A DNA stretch of 6,203 nt, from assembly GCA_005789685.1 (NCBI GenBank), contig SXXD01000132.1, positions 1 through 6,203 of the forward strand. Reading direction: 5' to 3'. Under the pieces are notes generated by a model. That model did not search any database. It saw only the letters and a program-made list of their open reading frames with translations, and was not told where the DNA came from. This document shows positions 5,890-6,203 of the stretch, in pieces. The stretch's first letter is position 1. The number at the start of each line of letters is the position of its first letter. The DNA comes from Burkholderiales bacterium (GTDB taxonomy: Bacteria; Pseudomonadota; Gammaproteobacteria; Burkholderiales; Burkholderiaceae_C). A program made the position numbers and the translations under genes.

Positions 5890-6203
5890 ATGACATCCTT
5901 CAGCGCACCCTTTGAAATTCATGTTCATGGTGAAATCCTGTTGCGTGATGACGTGGACTTCAAGGAACTCCAAGAAGCCACCAAGCCCCTTTGGAAATAC
6001 GCATGCGCTAAATCGCTCACCGAAGGTGCACAAAGCCTTTACGAAGAAGAGCCCGGCATTCGATTTGAAGCCGCCGATCACAAGCTTCAACTGTGCTGGA
6101 CCGTCCGCGGCGACGAGGATTTTCGCCAAGTGTTAGACGATCTCTGCATGAACATCAACGAAATTTCGGCAGCGGGCGCACAGCTAGAAATCACCTTTTA
6201 CGA
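5890..6203 (+). CDS. Conserved-looking hypothetical protein, possibly DUF6806 (3' end outside window)
   Basis: The first 104 residues of a cytoplasmic protein that runs off the window. The N-terminus reads MTSFSAPFEIHVHGEILLRD, followed by DDVDFKELQEATKPLW, YACAKSLTEGAQSLYEEEPG, FEAADHKLQLCWTVRGDEDFR and QVLDDLCMNINEISAAGAQL. Alternating strands and helices with many D/E residues suggest a small, soluble, acidic alpha/beta fold; there is no signal peptide or membrane segment. From memory it resembles an uncharacterised betaproteobacterial family that may be DUF6806; this name is uncertain and no function is known to me. The ATG at 5890 is chosen because the frame is open from there and lies 18 bases after the tRNA; the ribosome site is weak (TAAG at 5877-5880). 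It is probably cotranscribed with the tRNA. Confidence 0.78.
   Translation, partial: MTSFSAPFEIHVHGEILLRDDVDFKELQEATKPLWKYACAKSLTEGAQSLYEEEPGIRFEAADHKLQLCWTVRGDEDFRQVLDDLCMNINEISAAGAQLEITFY

Noticed and set aside
5812..6129. Minus-strand open frame (105 codons) overlapping tRNA-Leu and the last gene
   Set aside because: It runs through the complete tRNA gene. The peptide from the reverse of the tRNA (CPGPESNRHARYERSGGF) is a familiar artefact of translating antisense tRNA.
1..6203. CRISPR array, insertion sequence or tandem repeats
   Set aside because: No regularly spaced direct repeats, terminal inverted repeats or transposase motifs were seen when reading either strand.

Overview
The window looks like chromosomal DNA of a betaproteobacterium, most likely of the Comamonadaceae (Limnohabitans/Rhodoferax-like). 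The reasons are the moderate GC, the style of the TRAP-transporter and amidase proteins, and a tRNA-Leu(UAA) whose sequence resembles those of Burkholderiales. The lineage is an inference from recognition, not from a search. All supported genes lie on the + strand.

Bases 1-4046 hold a compact solute-uptake operon. It contains the 3' end of a TRAP solute-binding protein gene (dctP type, related to the TakP / 'mannitol-chloroaromatic' class), then the small (dctQ) and large (dctM) membrane subunits, an amidase-signature hydrolase, and a previously unlisted 54-residue two-helix membrane protein. dctQ/dctM, dctM/amidase and amidase/small protein overlap by 4, 1 and 4 bases, so the last four genes are translationally coupled. 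The binding-protein gene is set apart by a 73-base gap carrying a perfect 14-bp hairpin with a T-rich tail. This probably lowers transcription into the membrane genes, so that binding protein is made in excess. The simplest reading is that the system imports a carboxylated solute with an amide (or yields one in the cell) and the amidase cleaves it; the substrate cannot be read from the sequence.

Bases 4047-5409 hold a 127-base gap with a small inverted repeat, then a 12-helix-type MFS exporter of the MFS_3/EntS-like kind. Its codon use differs from the operon before it (four in-frame TTA codons against one in the whole TRAP operon).

Bases 5410-5778 hold a candidate promoter, a very basic 56-residue protein that I do not recognise, with a good ribosome binding site, and a strong intrinsic terminator.

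Bases 5779-6203 hold a complete tRNA-Leu(UAA) gene with encoded CCA. Only 18 bases later comes the start of a conserved-looking acidic protein of unknown function that runs off the window. The spacing suggests tRNA and mRNA are cotranscribed and separated by tRNA 3' processing.

No CRISPR array, insertion sequence, transposase, phage gene or rRNA was seen. The best candidates for undescribed biology are the 54-residue membrane protein locked into the TRAP-amidase operon and the 56-residue basic protein beside the tRNA.
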